Positions 15,993-23,525 of a DNA stretch of 24,397 nucleotides are shown here, piece by piece. The notes below the pieces were generated by a model that was given only the letters and a program-made list of their open reading frames with translations, was not told the DNA's origin and ran no database searches. Origin of the DNA: a virus. The number at the start of each line of letters is the position of its first letter. The stretch's first letter is position 1. A program made the position numbers and the translations under genes. Where the stretch lies: positions 1-24,397 of the IMG/VR virus record IMGVR_UViG_3300028920_000261, one strand, 5' to 3'.

Positions 15993-16597
15993 TACTTTGC
16001 ACCTTGCCTTTTAAAAAATTTATCCAAGGCCTCTTTCCAATTTTTCCTTAATTCCCTTTCAACTTTTGGAGTTTCCCAAACTTCAATTAAAAATGGCCGT
16101 GGTGGTACATGATATATTTCTGCTTTATCTCTTTGTACACCATCATTATTTTTTAATTCACCTAGTTCATTTAACTTGGCCATAATAGCCTTACGCATTG
16201 CAGTTGTAACTTTTATATTATAACCTGTATGCATTAATTCTACTAATTTATGCATACTTATATTATTCCCATTTACACCGCCTGTAGTGTTTACATCTCT
16301 GATCACCCCAACTTCGGCCCTAAATGAATCATTTAATTTAAACTCTATAGCTTTAAATAAATTACTTTCTTTCAATAATGGTACATCTTTACCTTTATTT
16401 AAAGCTATTGTTAACGGTGAATTTTCTTGATATTTTTTATCTCTTATTGCATCTCTTATTTCTTTAGTCAGGTATAAGGAATTTTTTATAGTTGCTTTTT
16501 TTATTTCAATTTCTAAGTTACGATTCCAAAAATTTTTATTCAAAAACTTTTCAAATAATTTTACATCACCTGTTAATTGAATAAAACTTTTGGCCAT
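15992..16597 (-). CDS. tail completion / virion morphogenesis protein (gpS or HK97 gp10-like)
   Basis: A 201-residue mixed alpha/beta basic protein. It has an N-terminal helix with many Lys/Glu, a middle segment LVELMHTGYNI, and a C-terminal VPPRPFL motif followed by a long amphipathic helix. The PPRPF(L/I) motif before a terminal helix is a hallmark of the phage morphogenesis family that includes P2 gpS and HK97 gp10, which join completed tails to heads. ATG GCC start at 16597 with AAGGG 8 bases upstream. Next to the adaptor and closure genes the assignment fits well. Confidence 0.8.
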   Translation of the reverse strand: MAKSFIQLTGDVKLFEKFLNKNFWNRNLEIEIKKATIKNSLYLTKEIRDAIRDKKYQENSPLTIALNKGKDVPLLKESNLFKAIEFKLNDSFRAEVGVIRDVNTTGGVNGNNISMHKLVELMHTGYNIKVTTAMRKAIMAKLNELGELKNNDGVQRDKAEIYHVPPRPFLIEVWETPKVERELRKNWKEALDKFFKRQGAK

Positions 16598-16608
16598 GAC
16601 ATATTCCC

Positions 16609-17022
16609 TTACCCTACTGGATTCCTGTCACCAAAAAACATTCTAAATAGTGTAAATGTTCCAATTGATGAATAATGGGCCGCAGGGTCGCCCTGTGAAT
16701 GTAAAAAATATAAATCTGTATTTAACAAACCAACTTTAATAACCTTGTCACCTCTAACTAACTCAATACCTTTTGAGTTAACATCCTCATAACGCAAAAC
16801 GCAATACCCTCTAATTTTTTCATCTGTGCCTAATTGCGTATGATTCGGCACTTGTTCATTGTCACCAAACACTACTTGAGCAGGCAAACTTATTTCTGTT
16901 TTCCGTGCAACATAATTTTGTGGGTATCGTCTACCACTTGGGCCAGTAGAATAAGTTGTTTCCATATGATCGATTCTTTCAATAACTATATCTATCGGCT
17001 CAATTAATTTAACATTAGACAT
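16609..17022 (-). CDS. probable head closure/neck protein
   Basis: A 137-residue beta-rich protein with a central EISLPAQVVFGD segment and a GYCVLRYEDV strand. Small beta-barrel proteins between the adaptor and the tail-completion gene are usually head-closure (stopper) proteins; here size, order and beta pattern support that, but no motif clinches it. Its ATG lies inside the adaptor gene, an 8-base overlap, with AAGG upstream. Confidence in the exact role is moderate. Confidence 0.6.
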   Translation of the reverse strand: MSNVKLIEPIDIVIERIDHMETTYSTGPSGRRYPQNYVARKTEISLPAQVVFGDNEQVPNHTQLGTDEKIRGYCVLRYEDVNSKGIELVRGDKVIKVGLLNTDLYFLHSQGDPAAHYSSIGTFTLFRMFFGDRNPVG

Positions 17023-17995
17023 AATTTAAATTCCTTCTATCGTAAAATTTAATATCAGGACTGGAACCACCAATTCTTAAAGGTGATCTATACATAGTAA
17101 TTATTCTATCAACCTCTGGTATACTTGATATTGAACCTGTAGACGTTTGGCCCTTTAACTCAAAAAATTCTTCTTCATGTAAATCTACTTTTCTACGTTT
17201 TAATGGCCCTGTTACACCACTTGAAACAATACCATTTAAAGGATTATTCACTTCATTTAATGTTAAAAGCATTGTGGCCTTTTTTATTAAACTCGGTGTT
17301 GTACCATCTTCTTCTAAAAACCCGAAACTACCTTCTATAGTTGAATAAGCATTTTTATAAAATACTTTGTTAGTCATTACACCGCTATATATGGAGTTTC
17401 TTGTTTTACCAAAATTTAATTGTATATGGGGATTCCGTCTATCATCCTGTGGTGGTGTTCGACCTTTAAAAGCAACATAATCATAATCAGGCCCCTCAAC
17501 CAATTCAACATCTGTATTATTTATTAATAACTTTGTTATCTCAATTATGGGTATACTAAAAAAAAGTACAGGTGTATTATTACCCTGTATTTCAAACGTG
17601 CCTTGTCTACAATTAAAAAATTGATTAGTTTGTGAATCTATAAAATTCATTGATTGACTAATTAATTGTAGACCTCTTTTTTTATAAACTTTATCCGAAT
17701 GTAATAACTTAGCTGTACCATTTGCAATTAAATTTTCTGCACCTGTTTTTTCAATTCTTATTCTATCAGGTGTTGTTAAAACTTCTTTTATAATATCCGA
17801 TTCACCTGATTGAAAAATAACATCATTAATTAATGGTGTACCACTTGCCATAGTATATTCATAAGTATCACCATTAGCATCTACAGTTTTATTAGTAAGA
17901 GTGATATCACTGGAAACAACTAAAGTTGAATCTCCAATATATAACTCACTAATCAATTCATCATAAGTTATGTAATCACCAGTGTTATCACTCAT
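17015..17995 (-). CDS. head-tail adaptor protein (gp6/connector type)
   Basis: A 326-residue protein. An N-terminal helix-led section is followed by a beta insertion, and residues about 235-270 show an EGSFGFLEEDGTTPSLIKKA segment and a following LLTLN helix, the typical core of phage adaptor proteins that bind the portal ring. The C-terminal helix and the YRSPLRIGG segment end the protein. Length is above the simple adaptors because of beta insertions near residues 25-95. AAAAGG precedes ATG 17995. The order adaptor, closure, completion supports the call. No portal gene is present in the window. Confidence 0.75.
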   Translation of the reverse strand: MSDNTGDYITYDELISELYIGDSTLVVSSDITLTNKTVDANGDTYEYTMASGTPLINDVIFQSGESDIIKEVLTTPDRIRIEKTGAENLIANGTAKLLHSDKVYKKRGLQLISQSMNFIDSQTNQFFNCRQGTFEIQGNNTPVLFFSIPIIEITKLLINNTDVELVEGPDYDYVAFKGRTPPQDDRRNPHIQLNFGKTRNSIYSGVMTNKVFYKNAYSTIEGSFGFLEEDGTTPSLIKKATMLLTLNEVNNPLNGIVSSGVTGPLKRRKVDLHEEEFFELKGQTSTGSISSIPEVDRIITMYRSPLRIGGSSPDIKFYDRRNLNYV

Positions 17996-18007
17996 AATAC
18001 TTACCTT

Positions 18008-18937
18008 TTAATAAAAAACTTTTGAACTGGATTCCGAACTAGTTGTAAAATCTAATGATAATTTTCCGTGTGTATAGTATCTTAAATAAACATTACCATT
18101 AACTTCAATTTTTAAATCATTATTTACTAATCTAATTAAATCGGGTCTAGTCCAACATTTAGATTTAGAACTAGATGAACCATGTAAAGTATCACTACTA
18201 CCATATATATCTAAATCAAACATGTTGGCCGATATATAAGTAAAGTCAAAAACACTTTGGCCATTTTGATCTGAATCAGATATTTGGCATAACCCAGCTA
18301 ATCGTATTTGATCTTTAAATGCTTGTATATCATCGCCTCTTTGTTTCCATTGAGTATTAGATTCATACTGTAAAGCACCACCGCCACCATAGGGGCCATA
18401 AGAAAAACTTTCTAATAAATATATATCATCTGTATTTAAATTAGATTTTAATAAATTTGGGTTCCATGTTGTATTTGCATAACTTGTATCATTTTCAGTT
18501 GATAAAACATGATCGGGATTCCAAGCATTAACAAAACATTTCATATCTTTTGAATGTATATAATCTAATTTCCAATTAAAAACTTTACGACCATTTGTAG
18601 AAACACTACCATAATCATAACCGCTTTCATCCATGAAAATACCATGTACTGATAAATTTGTTTCCCACTCATTAACTTTAGTTTTCCAAGTTGTTTCAAC
18701 TAAGTTAGTTGAAACATAACCATATATCTCACATGCAGGATTTAAATTTTTTATTCTTGGTACAATAACACTTGTATTAGACCAGTCTCCATGACCAGTA
18801 TTTTGAATACCATCACCTAAAACTAAAACATCATACTGTGATAATTCTTGTGCAACTTTTTCATTATCCCAACCGTTAGTTGCACTATTAAAAGAATTCA
18901 ACCAACCATAATATACTAATAAATTTTTTGTTCTCAT
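18008..18937 (-). CDS. TIM-barrel glycosidase-like virion protein (GH114/spherulin-4-like)
   Basis: A 309-residue protein starting with LLVYYGW, the first strand of a TIM barrel. Strand ends DVLVLGDG and EIYGYVST follow, then GIFMDESGYDYG (residues 99-110) with acidic D103/E104, DMKCFVNAW, and YLLESF with E176. This series matches the GH114/spherulin-4-type barrels, in which an acidic pair at strand ends is catalytic. The C-terminal 40 residues (LKIEVNGNVYLRYY) form a beta tail. In a phage it is likely a fibre-linked enzyme for a surface polysaccharide or glycan; no signal peptide is visible. It lies amid fibre-like genes, between the helical protein and the adaptor. Catalytic activity is inferred. 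Confidence 0.72.
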   Translation of the reverse strand: MRTKNLLVYYGWLNSFNSATNGWDNEKVAQELSQYDVLVLGDGIQNTGHGDWSNTSVIVPRIKNLNPACEIYGYVSTNLVETTWKTKVNEWETNLSVHGIFMDESGYDYGSVSTNGRKVFNWKLDYIHSKDMKCFVNAWNPDHVLSTENDTSYANTTWNPNLLKSNLNTDDIYLLESFSYGPYGGGGALQYESNTQWKQRGDDIQAFKDQIRLAGLCQISDSDQNGQSVFDFTYISANMFDLDIYGSSDTLHGSSSSKSKCWTRPDLIRLVNNDLKIEVNGNVYLRYYTHGKLSLDFTTSSESSSKVFY

Positions 18938-18948
18938 TTATATACCTT

Positions 18949-19566
18949 TTATGTATCTAATCTTTTCCATTTTGATAATGTCGAATTATAATCTGCTTGC
19001 GTAACTGCACTATTTTCTATCATGTTTATAAATTGTTCAACTAATGTTACACCTAGTATTGCTTCACTAGCTGTATAATCGGCCCCAAATACTACCGTTG
19101 TACTACTTAAAGCACTAACCATTGCAGATAATTCAGTTGCAAAATATCCTTTATAAATACATTTAGCTTCTTTATATTTTGTTAAGGCATTATTGCAAAA
19201 CATTTTTGCCCTATAACCATAACTTTCAATACCTGCACTAATGGCCCCTGCTGTTCTTTGATCGTTACCATATAATGTATTTTGTATAGTTGTAAAATAA
19301 TCTGCAGTAGTCACTGCATTATTATCTATAAATTTATTAAAATTATCTATAAATGTATGAGCATTTATAATTTCATTTTTTGTTAATGCAACATCTGGAT
19401 CATAAATTATCGGGTCTGTATTTGCGGCCGCTGTAAAAGTTGGATCAGGACTAACTTCCGCCCAGTACAATTTATATAAGTCCATTGACTCTGACTTCAT
19501 TTCTATTAATGTATTAATAAATTTAACCATGCATACTTGTAATTCACTTGATAACATATTTGACAT
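18949..19566 (-). CDS. alpha-helical virion protein with internal duplication, unknown function
   Basis: A 205-residue protein from ATG 19566; GGAG lies 9 bases before this ATG, and the in-frame ATG at 19581 falls inside the upstream gene. It is nearly all helical and contains two similar segments: TKNEIINAHTFIDNFNKFID then NAVTTADYFTTI, and TASEAILGVTLVEQFINMIE then SAVTQADYNSTL. Both have the pattern helix, short turn with AVT-x-ADY, helix, so the protein probably arose by duplication. The neighbours are fibre/decoration-like proteins and a glycosidase-like protein, so a chaperone or fibre adaptor role is possible. No family is recognised. Confidence 0.7.
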   Translation of the reverse strand: MSNMLSSELQVCMVKFINTLIEMKSESMDLYKLYWAEVSPDPTFTAAANTDPIIYDPDVALTKNEIINAHTFIDNFNKFIDNNAVTTADYFTTIQNTLYGNDQRTAGAISAGIESYGYRAKMFCNNALTKYKEAKCIYKGYFATELSAMVSALSSTTVVFGADYTASEAILGVTLVEQFINMIENSAVTQADYNSTLSKWKRLDT

Positions 19567-19567
19567 T

Positions 19568-20401
19568 TTAAAAATCTCCATTGTAATTTTCTAGTGTATC
19601 TATTTTACTTGAATCTGTTATTCTAAACCATAAATGAACTAATGGGTCACTTGGTTGCTTACTAATACCCTTCTTTAAATATACTCCAATTTTATCACCT
19701 GCATTAAATGTTATATCTGTTAATTCACTTACATTACTATTATTTCCAGTTCTATAAGTAAAATTTCTACTTCTTAAAGATAAGTTATTATGATTTAACT
19801 CATAAATTAAAACATCATTATTACCTTGATTACTTAATGCTTTAAATATTTGTAAATAAAACCTTGTATCATTGTTTTTATTGCTAAAATTTAAAGCAAC
19901 TAATTTTACACCAAATGGCATCCTAAAACTAACTTGATCTGAAGGATGATCATCGGCTATAGTCCTTAACCACTTATCACTTGTTGTACCTGTTTGAGTA
20001 AATGCTAAACCCCATAACTGGCCAACAAAATCATCATCATCCTCTAATATGCTTACCTCTACTGTACCAGTAGGATTTTCAGTTACATTAACATTACCTT
20101 TAAAATTCCATTTATCAGGATACCGTACTTTTATAACACCATCTTCTTCTACAATCGGCCTATTTGGTATTTCTAAAAATCTATATCCTTCATCTGCATT
20201 TAAATCTGTAATGCCATCATTAACAACTAAACTACCTGATATTAAGTAAGGATTAATTTCATTCAATGCATCTTCAATTGCAAATAAATCATACTGTGCT
20301 CTACTTATTGTTATTTGGCCTAACAATGGTACAGTAAAACCAACTGATTTTAATGTTATATTTAAGATAGTTGTATTCTTTAAAATTTTAAAATCACTCA
20401 T
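19568..20401 (-). CDS. fibre/decoration-like virion protein, 277 aa
   Basis: A 277-residue protein. Residues 1-95 form a strand-rich base with one helix (AQYDLFAIEDALNEIN), 100-120 are a strand linker, and residues about 130-265 form a beta-sandwich with a MPFGVKLVALNFSNKN edge and a NAGDKIGVYLKKG strand. That sandwich pattern recurs in the next gene (PFGLLNGVLIKVWVG and PKDKQIAVRI), so the two look paralogous. Such sandwiches are common on phage fibres and head surfaces. Its stop overlaps the next gene's start region, and its own ATG overlaps the upstream stop in ATGA. No catalytic residues are visible. Confidence 0.65.
   Translation of the reverse strand: MSDFKILKNTTILNITLKSVGFTVPLLGQITISRAQYDLFAIEDALNEINPYLISGSLVVNDGITDLNADEGYRFLEIPNRPIVEEDGVIKVRYPDKWNFKGNVNVTENPTGTVEVSILEDDDDFVGQLWGLAFTQTGTTSDKWLRTIADDHPSDQVSFRMPFGVKLVALNFSNKNNDTRFYLQIFKALSNQGNNDVLIYELNHNNLSLRSRNFTYRTGNNSNVSELTDITFNAGDKIGVYLKKGISKQPSDPLVHLWFRITDSSKIDTLENYNGDF
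19576..19579 (-). promoter_or_regulatory. RBS GGAG that sets the start at 19566
   Basis: GGAG nine bases before ATG 19566, which begins one base after the stop of the upstream gene. The ATG at 19581 overlaps this SD region and is not favoured. Confidence 0.65.
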
Positions 20402-20826
20402 ACTAATGTACCATTTGTTATCAAGTAAACTTTTACGTTTTTTGCATTTCCACTTGTTATTCTTACAGCTATTTGTTTATCTTTTGGTATCGAAACACCT
20501 GTAACATTAAAACTTTTTGTACGGCCATCACCAACTACCATGCTTACCGTATGAATTAAATTTAAATTTATTTCATCACCATCATGAGTATAAATACCAA
20601 CACTACAATTACTCGTATTTTCTTTACCAACCCAAACTTTTATTAAAACCCCATTTAATAAACCAAATGGAACACCTACCACGTTACTATTTATACTACC
20701 ATTTTCTAACCATGTACCTGATGTTGCATTTCCTTCTTTAGTAAAAAATTGCTGTGGTTGACTTGTCGTGGCCGTTATTTGCCTTACTATTTCTTCAATA
20801 AATGCTAGTATCTCACAATTTAACAT
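20398..20826 (-). CDS. beta-sandwich virion protein, 142 aa
   Basis: A 142-residue protein with an N-terminal helix (EILAFIEEIVRQI) suited to trimerisation or attachment, followed by one beta-sandwich of about 110 residues with FTKEGNATSGTWL, VPFGLLNGVLIKVWVG and KQIAVRIT strands. It resembles the C-terminal sandwich of the downstream 277-residue protein. It overlaps the upstream gene by seven bases (GAGG before ATG) and the downstream gene by four (ATGA), so the three are probably translated together. The likely site is a fibre or capsid surface; this is inference. Confidence 0.65.
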   Translation of the reverse strand: MLNCEILAFIEEIVRQITATTSQPQQFFTKEGNATSGTWLENGSINSNVVGVPFGLLNGVLIKVWVGKENTSNCSVGIYTHDGDEINLNLIHTVSMVVGDGRTKSFNVTGVSIPKDKQIAVRITSGNAKNVKVYLITNGTLV

Positions 20827-21215
20827 GGCCCTACCTCACTGGTACTAAAAACATTGTCACATGTTTCAATAACACTTATTTCTGAAACGCTGGCCCTACC
20901 TATAGTAGTTGTTACTCTACTATCTTCACTGGAGTCATCATTATAAAAAATAGTTATTATTCCAGTTACAAATTGTATACTTGCATAACCAGTTGTTCTA
21001 GTGTATTGCCTCTCCATAACTTTATTTGTTCGTGCAATGTCTGAATAAAATTCTATTTTAGAAATCAGTCCGCTTGTCCTAGTTATGGTAGTAAAGCAAT
21101 CGGCAAAACTTGTTCTTTTATCTAGTTCATGCAAAATATCATTTAAATGTATACTTCTAAAAGTATATTTTTCTTCTGTTACATAAACTCTCTCTGCATC
21201 TGTATTTGCACCCAA
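20820..21215 (-). CDS. small beta-rich virion protein, 131 aa, TTG start
   Basis: A 131-residue protein starting at TTG 21215, with AAAAAGG seven bases upstream. Strand pairs ISKIEFYSDIARTNKVMERQYT and GYASIQFVTGIITIFYND resemble the beta-hairpin modules of phage tail-fibre or baseplate-wedge accessory proteins. It begins 17 bases after a terminator, so it is transcribed by read-through. No family is recognised; the fibre-like neighbours suggest a surface or fibre role. Confidence 0.6.
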   Translation of the reverse strand: MGANTDAERVYVTEEKYTFRSIHLNDILHELDKRTSFADCFTTITRTSGLISKIEFYSDIARTNKVMERQYTRTTGYASIQFVTGIITIFYNDDSSEDSRVTTTIGRASVSEISVIETCDNVFSTSEVGPC

Positions 21216-21231
21216 AACATAACCTTTTTAT

Positions 21232-21261
21232 AAAAAAAGAGTGAGATATAAAATCCCACCC
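21232..21261 (-). terminator. rho-independent terminator after the 437-residue virion gene
   Basis: On the coding strand GGGTGGGAT pairs with ATCTCACTC (nine pairs including two G-U) across a five-base loop, followed by seven T. It begins ten bases after the stop codon of the upstream gene. It should cut most transcripts and leave a fraction to read into the fibre and tail genes, a common way to keep a major virion protein in excess. Confidence 0.85.
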
Positions 21262-21271
21262 TTATAATTAT

Positions 21272-22585
21272 TTAAGCATTACTTAATGGTAATCTATAAT
21301 CAACTATCAATTCCTCCGAACTTCTAGGAGGCTTGTTAAGTCTATTATTATCATTTGGCAAAATCCATAGTGATAACCACTTGTAACCAGTGTTTGAAAT
21401 ATTATTTTCAAAAACTTGTTCTATCTCGCAATAGTCACCTGTACCATCGTCAAGACCGCCTGCTAATGGTGTTGAAACTAATGCACTTTGTACACCTGTA
21501 CCATCTCCACCGTATTGTGCAAGCACCATTCTTTTAGCATCTGCATCTGCATTAATAGCATCTACTACATCTTGTGCAGTAGAAATAATTGCACTACCAC
21601 CATCAGTTTCCAATGAAACATCAATTGTATGGCCACTGGAAAAGTTTTTAGTAACTGTAACTGATAAAGGACTAGTAGGTGCGGCAGGGTCAGTTAATAC
21701 TAATTTAGTTTTATTTCCATTAGTACCAAGTATTAATGATGTTAAAATAATTTGTGCGTTACCTGCACCATTAGTTAATGTTGCAAGCGTTCCACATGTT
21801 CCAAGTCTTAAACGTCTACCATCTAATAATAATTTACTTGTACCTTGTAAAAATAAATTATCAGTTTCAAAAACTGTATGGTCACAATCACCAACATCAA
21901 TAAACTCATTTTCAACTGGTCGATCTATAAAATCAATTTCTTCTTTGTTTCGTTTAATTGCCTGTGACATGGTGATACCTTTAATACAGGTATGGCATCC
22001 AGTCTTTGCAGTTAAATCAATGTTGCTATCTAAAACAATAGTTGATGCATTGTTTGTATCATCTGCGTTTTCATTTACTGCAACAACGTTGGCCTCACCT
22101 GCAACACCATCATCACAAATAATAGTTGCAACATCACCAACCCTCCAAAAACTTGTATCAGGTACATCATAAGTTGCCTGTCCTACAATTGGAGTATCTA
22201 ATTCAAAACCTGATATATTAACACAAACATCAAAAGGATTTTTTCCATTTGTGTAACTTCTATAGAGTCGGTCTATAGCTTCTTGACCATCATCAATATT
22301 TTTTGCAACTGCATACCAACCAGTTGCACCTGTAGGTAAAGCTGTAGACGTGTCTACACTTGTTGTAAAATTTAAAGCTGTATGTTTTTCAACGGCTTCA
22401 ACTACTAAATCAGTTGCCAAAACACCTAAAGGGCAACACTCACCATTTTTTAAAGCAACTATATCAACTAAGTCACCTACTTTAAAATAAGATGAAAAGT
22501 CAATCGTTTGGCGTTTGTTATCTTCACTTGAAGTAATCAATTCAACTGGACAAAATTGAGTCCTTATTAAATTAGTTTGGCCCAT
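21272..22585 (-). CDS. abundant virion/decoration-type protein with nested beta domains
   Basis: A 437-residue protein with a very strong RBS (GGGAGGG five bases before ATG 22585) and a terminator behind it. Two tandem domains begin with the same turn: FKVGDLVDIVALKNG (near residue 34) and WRVGDVATIICDDG (near 147). Residues 237-262 plus 384-433 match the small 113-residue protein upstream (FLQGTSKLLLDGRRL and RLNKPPRSSEELIVDY), and residues about 263-383 are a beta/alpha insert with TAQDVVDAIN and LAGGLDD. Cysteines are frequent (10 or more), unusual for the window. It could be a head fibre, decoration protein or major coat-associated protein; HK97-fold capsid identity is not evident. Confidence 0.7.
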   Translation of the reverse strand: MGQTNLIRTQFCPVELITSSEDNKRQTIDFSSYFKVGDLVDIVALKNGECCPLGVLATDLVVEAVEKHTALNFTTSVDTSTALPTGATGWYAVAKNIDDGQEAIDRLYRSYTNGKNPFDVCVNISGFELDTPIVGQATYDVPDTSFWRVGDVATIICDDGVAGEANVVAVNENADDTNNASTIVLDSNIDLTAKTGCHTCIKGITMSQAIKRNKEEIDFIDRPVENEFIDVGDCDHTVFETDNLFLQGTSKLLLDGRRLRLGTCGTLATLTNGAGNAQIILTSLILGTNGNKTKLVLTDPAAPTSPLSVTVTKNFSSGHTIDVSLETDGGSAIISTAQDVVDAINADADAKRMVLAQYGGDGTGVQSALVSTPLAGGLDDGTGDYCEIEQVFENNISNTGYKWLSLWILPNDNNRLNKPPRSSEELIVDYRLPLSNA

Positions 22586-22590
22586 AAAAA

Positions 22591-22597
22591 CCCTCCC
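22591..22597 (-). promoter_or_regulatory. strong RBS GGGAGGG of the 437-residue virion gene
   Basis: GGGAGGG followed by five T and ATG at 22585, the strongest purine-rich SD block in this region. With the terminator behind the gene it signals high expression. Confidence 0.75.
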
Positions 22598-22598
22598 T

Positions 22599-22940
22599 TT
22601 ATATTATTGGATTACACCCTCCTAAACCTGATTCTATCATATATGAAATCAATAAACTTTCCATACATTTAGGTGGTGCATTTAATCTATACGATTTACT
22701 TGGATCAATTAATATTGTAAAACCACTATTGTCAGGATAAACTTCAAAATCTTTATCAATATCCAATTGATTGCCATTTAAATGTATACCGCTAAGAAAG
22801 ACATTTAAAGAACCCTCTAAAAATGTTTCATTATTTGGTAATACATAATCTAAGTTTACACCATTTTTCAAACCTATTGGTACAACATTAGTTTTATATT
22901 TATCCGAGCTATCTTGTCTCTTTTGATCGAAGTGAGACAT
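22599..22940 (-). CDS. small virion-type beta protein, 113 aa
   Basis: A 113-residue protein whose residues about 35-105 form one beta domain: FLEGSLNVFLSGIHLNG, then DFEVYPDNSGFTILID, then RLNAPPKCMESLLISY. The same pattern, interrupted by an insert, closes the larger downstream protein, so the two share a domain. Comparable domains occur on phage capsid fibres and fibre-attachment proteins. It begins one base after the preceding stop with GGGGG upstream. No catalytic motif is seen. Confidence 0.7.
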   Translation of the reverse strand: MSHFDQKRQDSSDKYKTNVVPIGLKNGVNLDYVLPNNETFLEGSLNVFLSGIHLNGNQLDIDKDFEVYPDNSGFTILIDPSKSYRLNAPPKCMESLLISYMIESGLGGCNPII

Positions 22941-22941
22941 A

Positions 22942-23238
22942 TTATAACCCCCATGCCCATACTCTTACTTGAACATCATTAATTGATATACGTTTAAACC
23001 ATATACGACCTTCACTTAAACCATCCATAACTAAAGGGCCATCGGTACAAAATAATTCACCATCTAAAAAAGGTTTTCTAAATGAAAATGCAATACTATC
23101 AGTAGTGCTATCATTGGATATGATTACATGCGTTGCCTGAAAACCAAAATCAATATCATGTTCATTTGTAAAAATATCCGAGCTAACAACTAATCTTTGA
23201 TAGAAAAAATTTCTTCCAGTTGGTACTACTGTAACCAC
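22942..23238 (-). CDS. small beta protein ending in RVWAW, GTG start
   Basis: A 98-residue protein from GTG 23238, with GGGG 5 bases before it. A beta-sandwich-like order is seen: HVIISNDS, SIAFSFRKP, a DGEL turn, an IWFK strand and the final VQVRVWAWGL. Its paralogue is the next gene upstream (89 aa), which ends GTFRVWAY with the same turns. Such small proteins often decorate phage heads or bind fibres. It overlaps nothing; a 2-base gap follows. Confidence 0.65.
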   Translation of the reverse strand: MVTVVPTGRNFFYQRLVVSSDIFTNEHDIDFGFQATHVIISNDSTTDSIAFSFRKPFLDGELFCTDGPLVMDGLSEGRIWFKRISINDVQVRVWAWGL

Positions 23239-23254
23239 TGTTACCCCGATTTAG

Positions 23255-23524
23255 CTAATAGGCCCATACTCTAAATGTTCCTGTACCTTTTACAGCTATT
23301 TTTGATGTTTCTAAATCTGGAAATAAAAGATTTTCACCATCTTTTATTGTACCATCTTCATTTGAACCACTAGGGCCAACCAAACTATAAACCATGTCAC
23401 CACCACTAACGGCCAACCTAATATTTTTTGAACCTGATTCTAAATTCCATGCATTAGTACCATAACCTGCTGTTAAAGTACCTTCCCTATAAAAATATTG
23501 TGTTCTTGTTGCTTCAACGGCCAT
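23255..23524 (-). CDS. small beta protein ending in RVWAY, paralogue of its neighbour
   Basis: An 89-residue protein from ATG 23524; AAAGG eight bases upstream selects this ATG over the in-frame one at 23554, which lies inside the upstream gene. It shows strands NIRLAVSGGDMVYSLVG, a DGTI turn, SKIAVKGTG and the terminal FRVWAY. Its architecture parallels the 98-residue protein downstream, so a tandem duplication is likely. The location among head genes suggests a surface decoration role; this is inference. Confidence 0.65.
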   Translation of the reverse strand: MAVEATRTQYFYREGTLTAGYGTNAWNLESGSKNIRLAVSGGDMVYSLVGPSGSNEDGTIKDGENLLFPDLETSKIAVKGTGTFRVWAY

Positions 23525-23525
23525 A

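Noticed and set aside
21216-21231. A 13-codon leader frame starting ATG at about 21220 before the TTG-start gene
   Set aside because: Its SD would be only two bases away, while the same AAAAAGG is ideally spaced for TTG 21215. No leader function is suggested.
21272-22585. Naming the 437-residue protein as the major capsid protein
   Set aside because: Expression signals fit, but no HK97-fold pattern was seen and the domains look like decoration modules, so the name is withheld.
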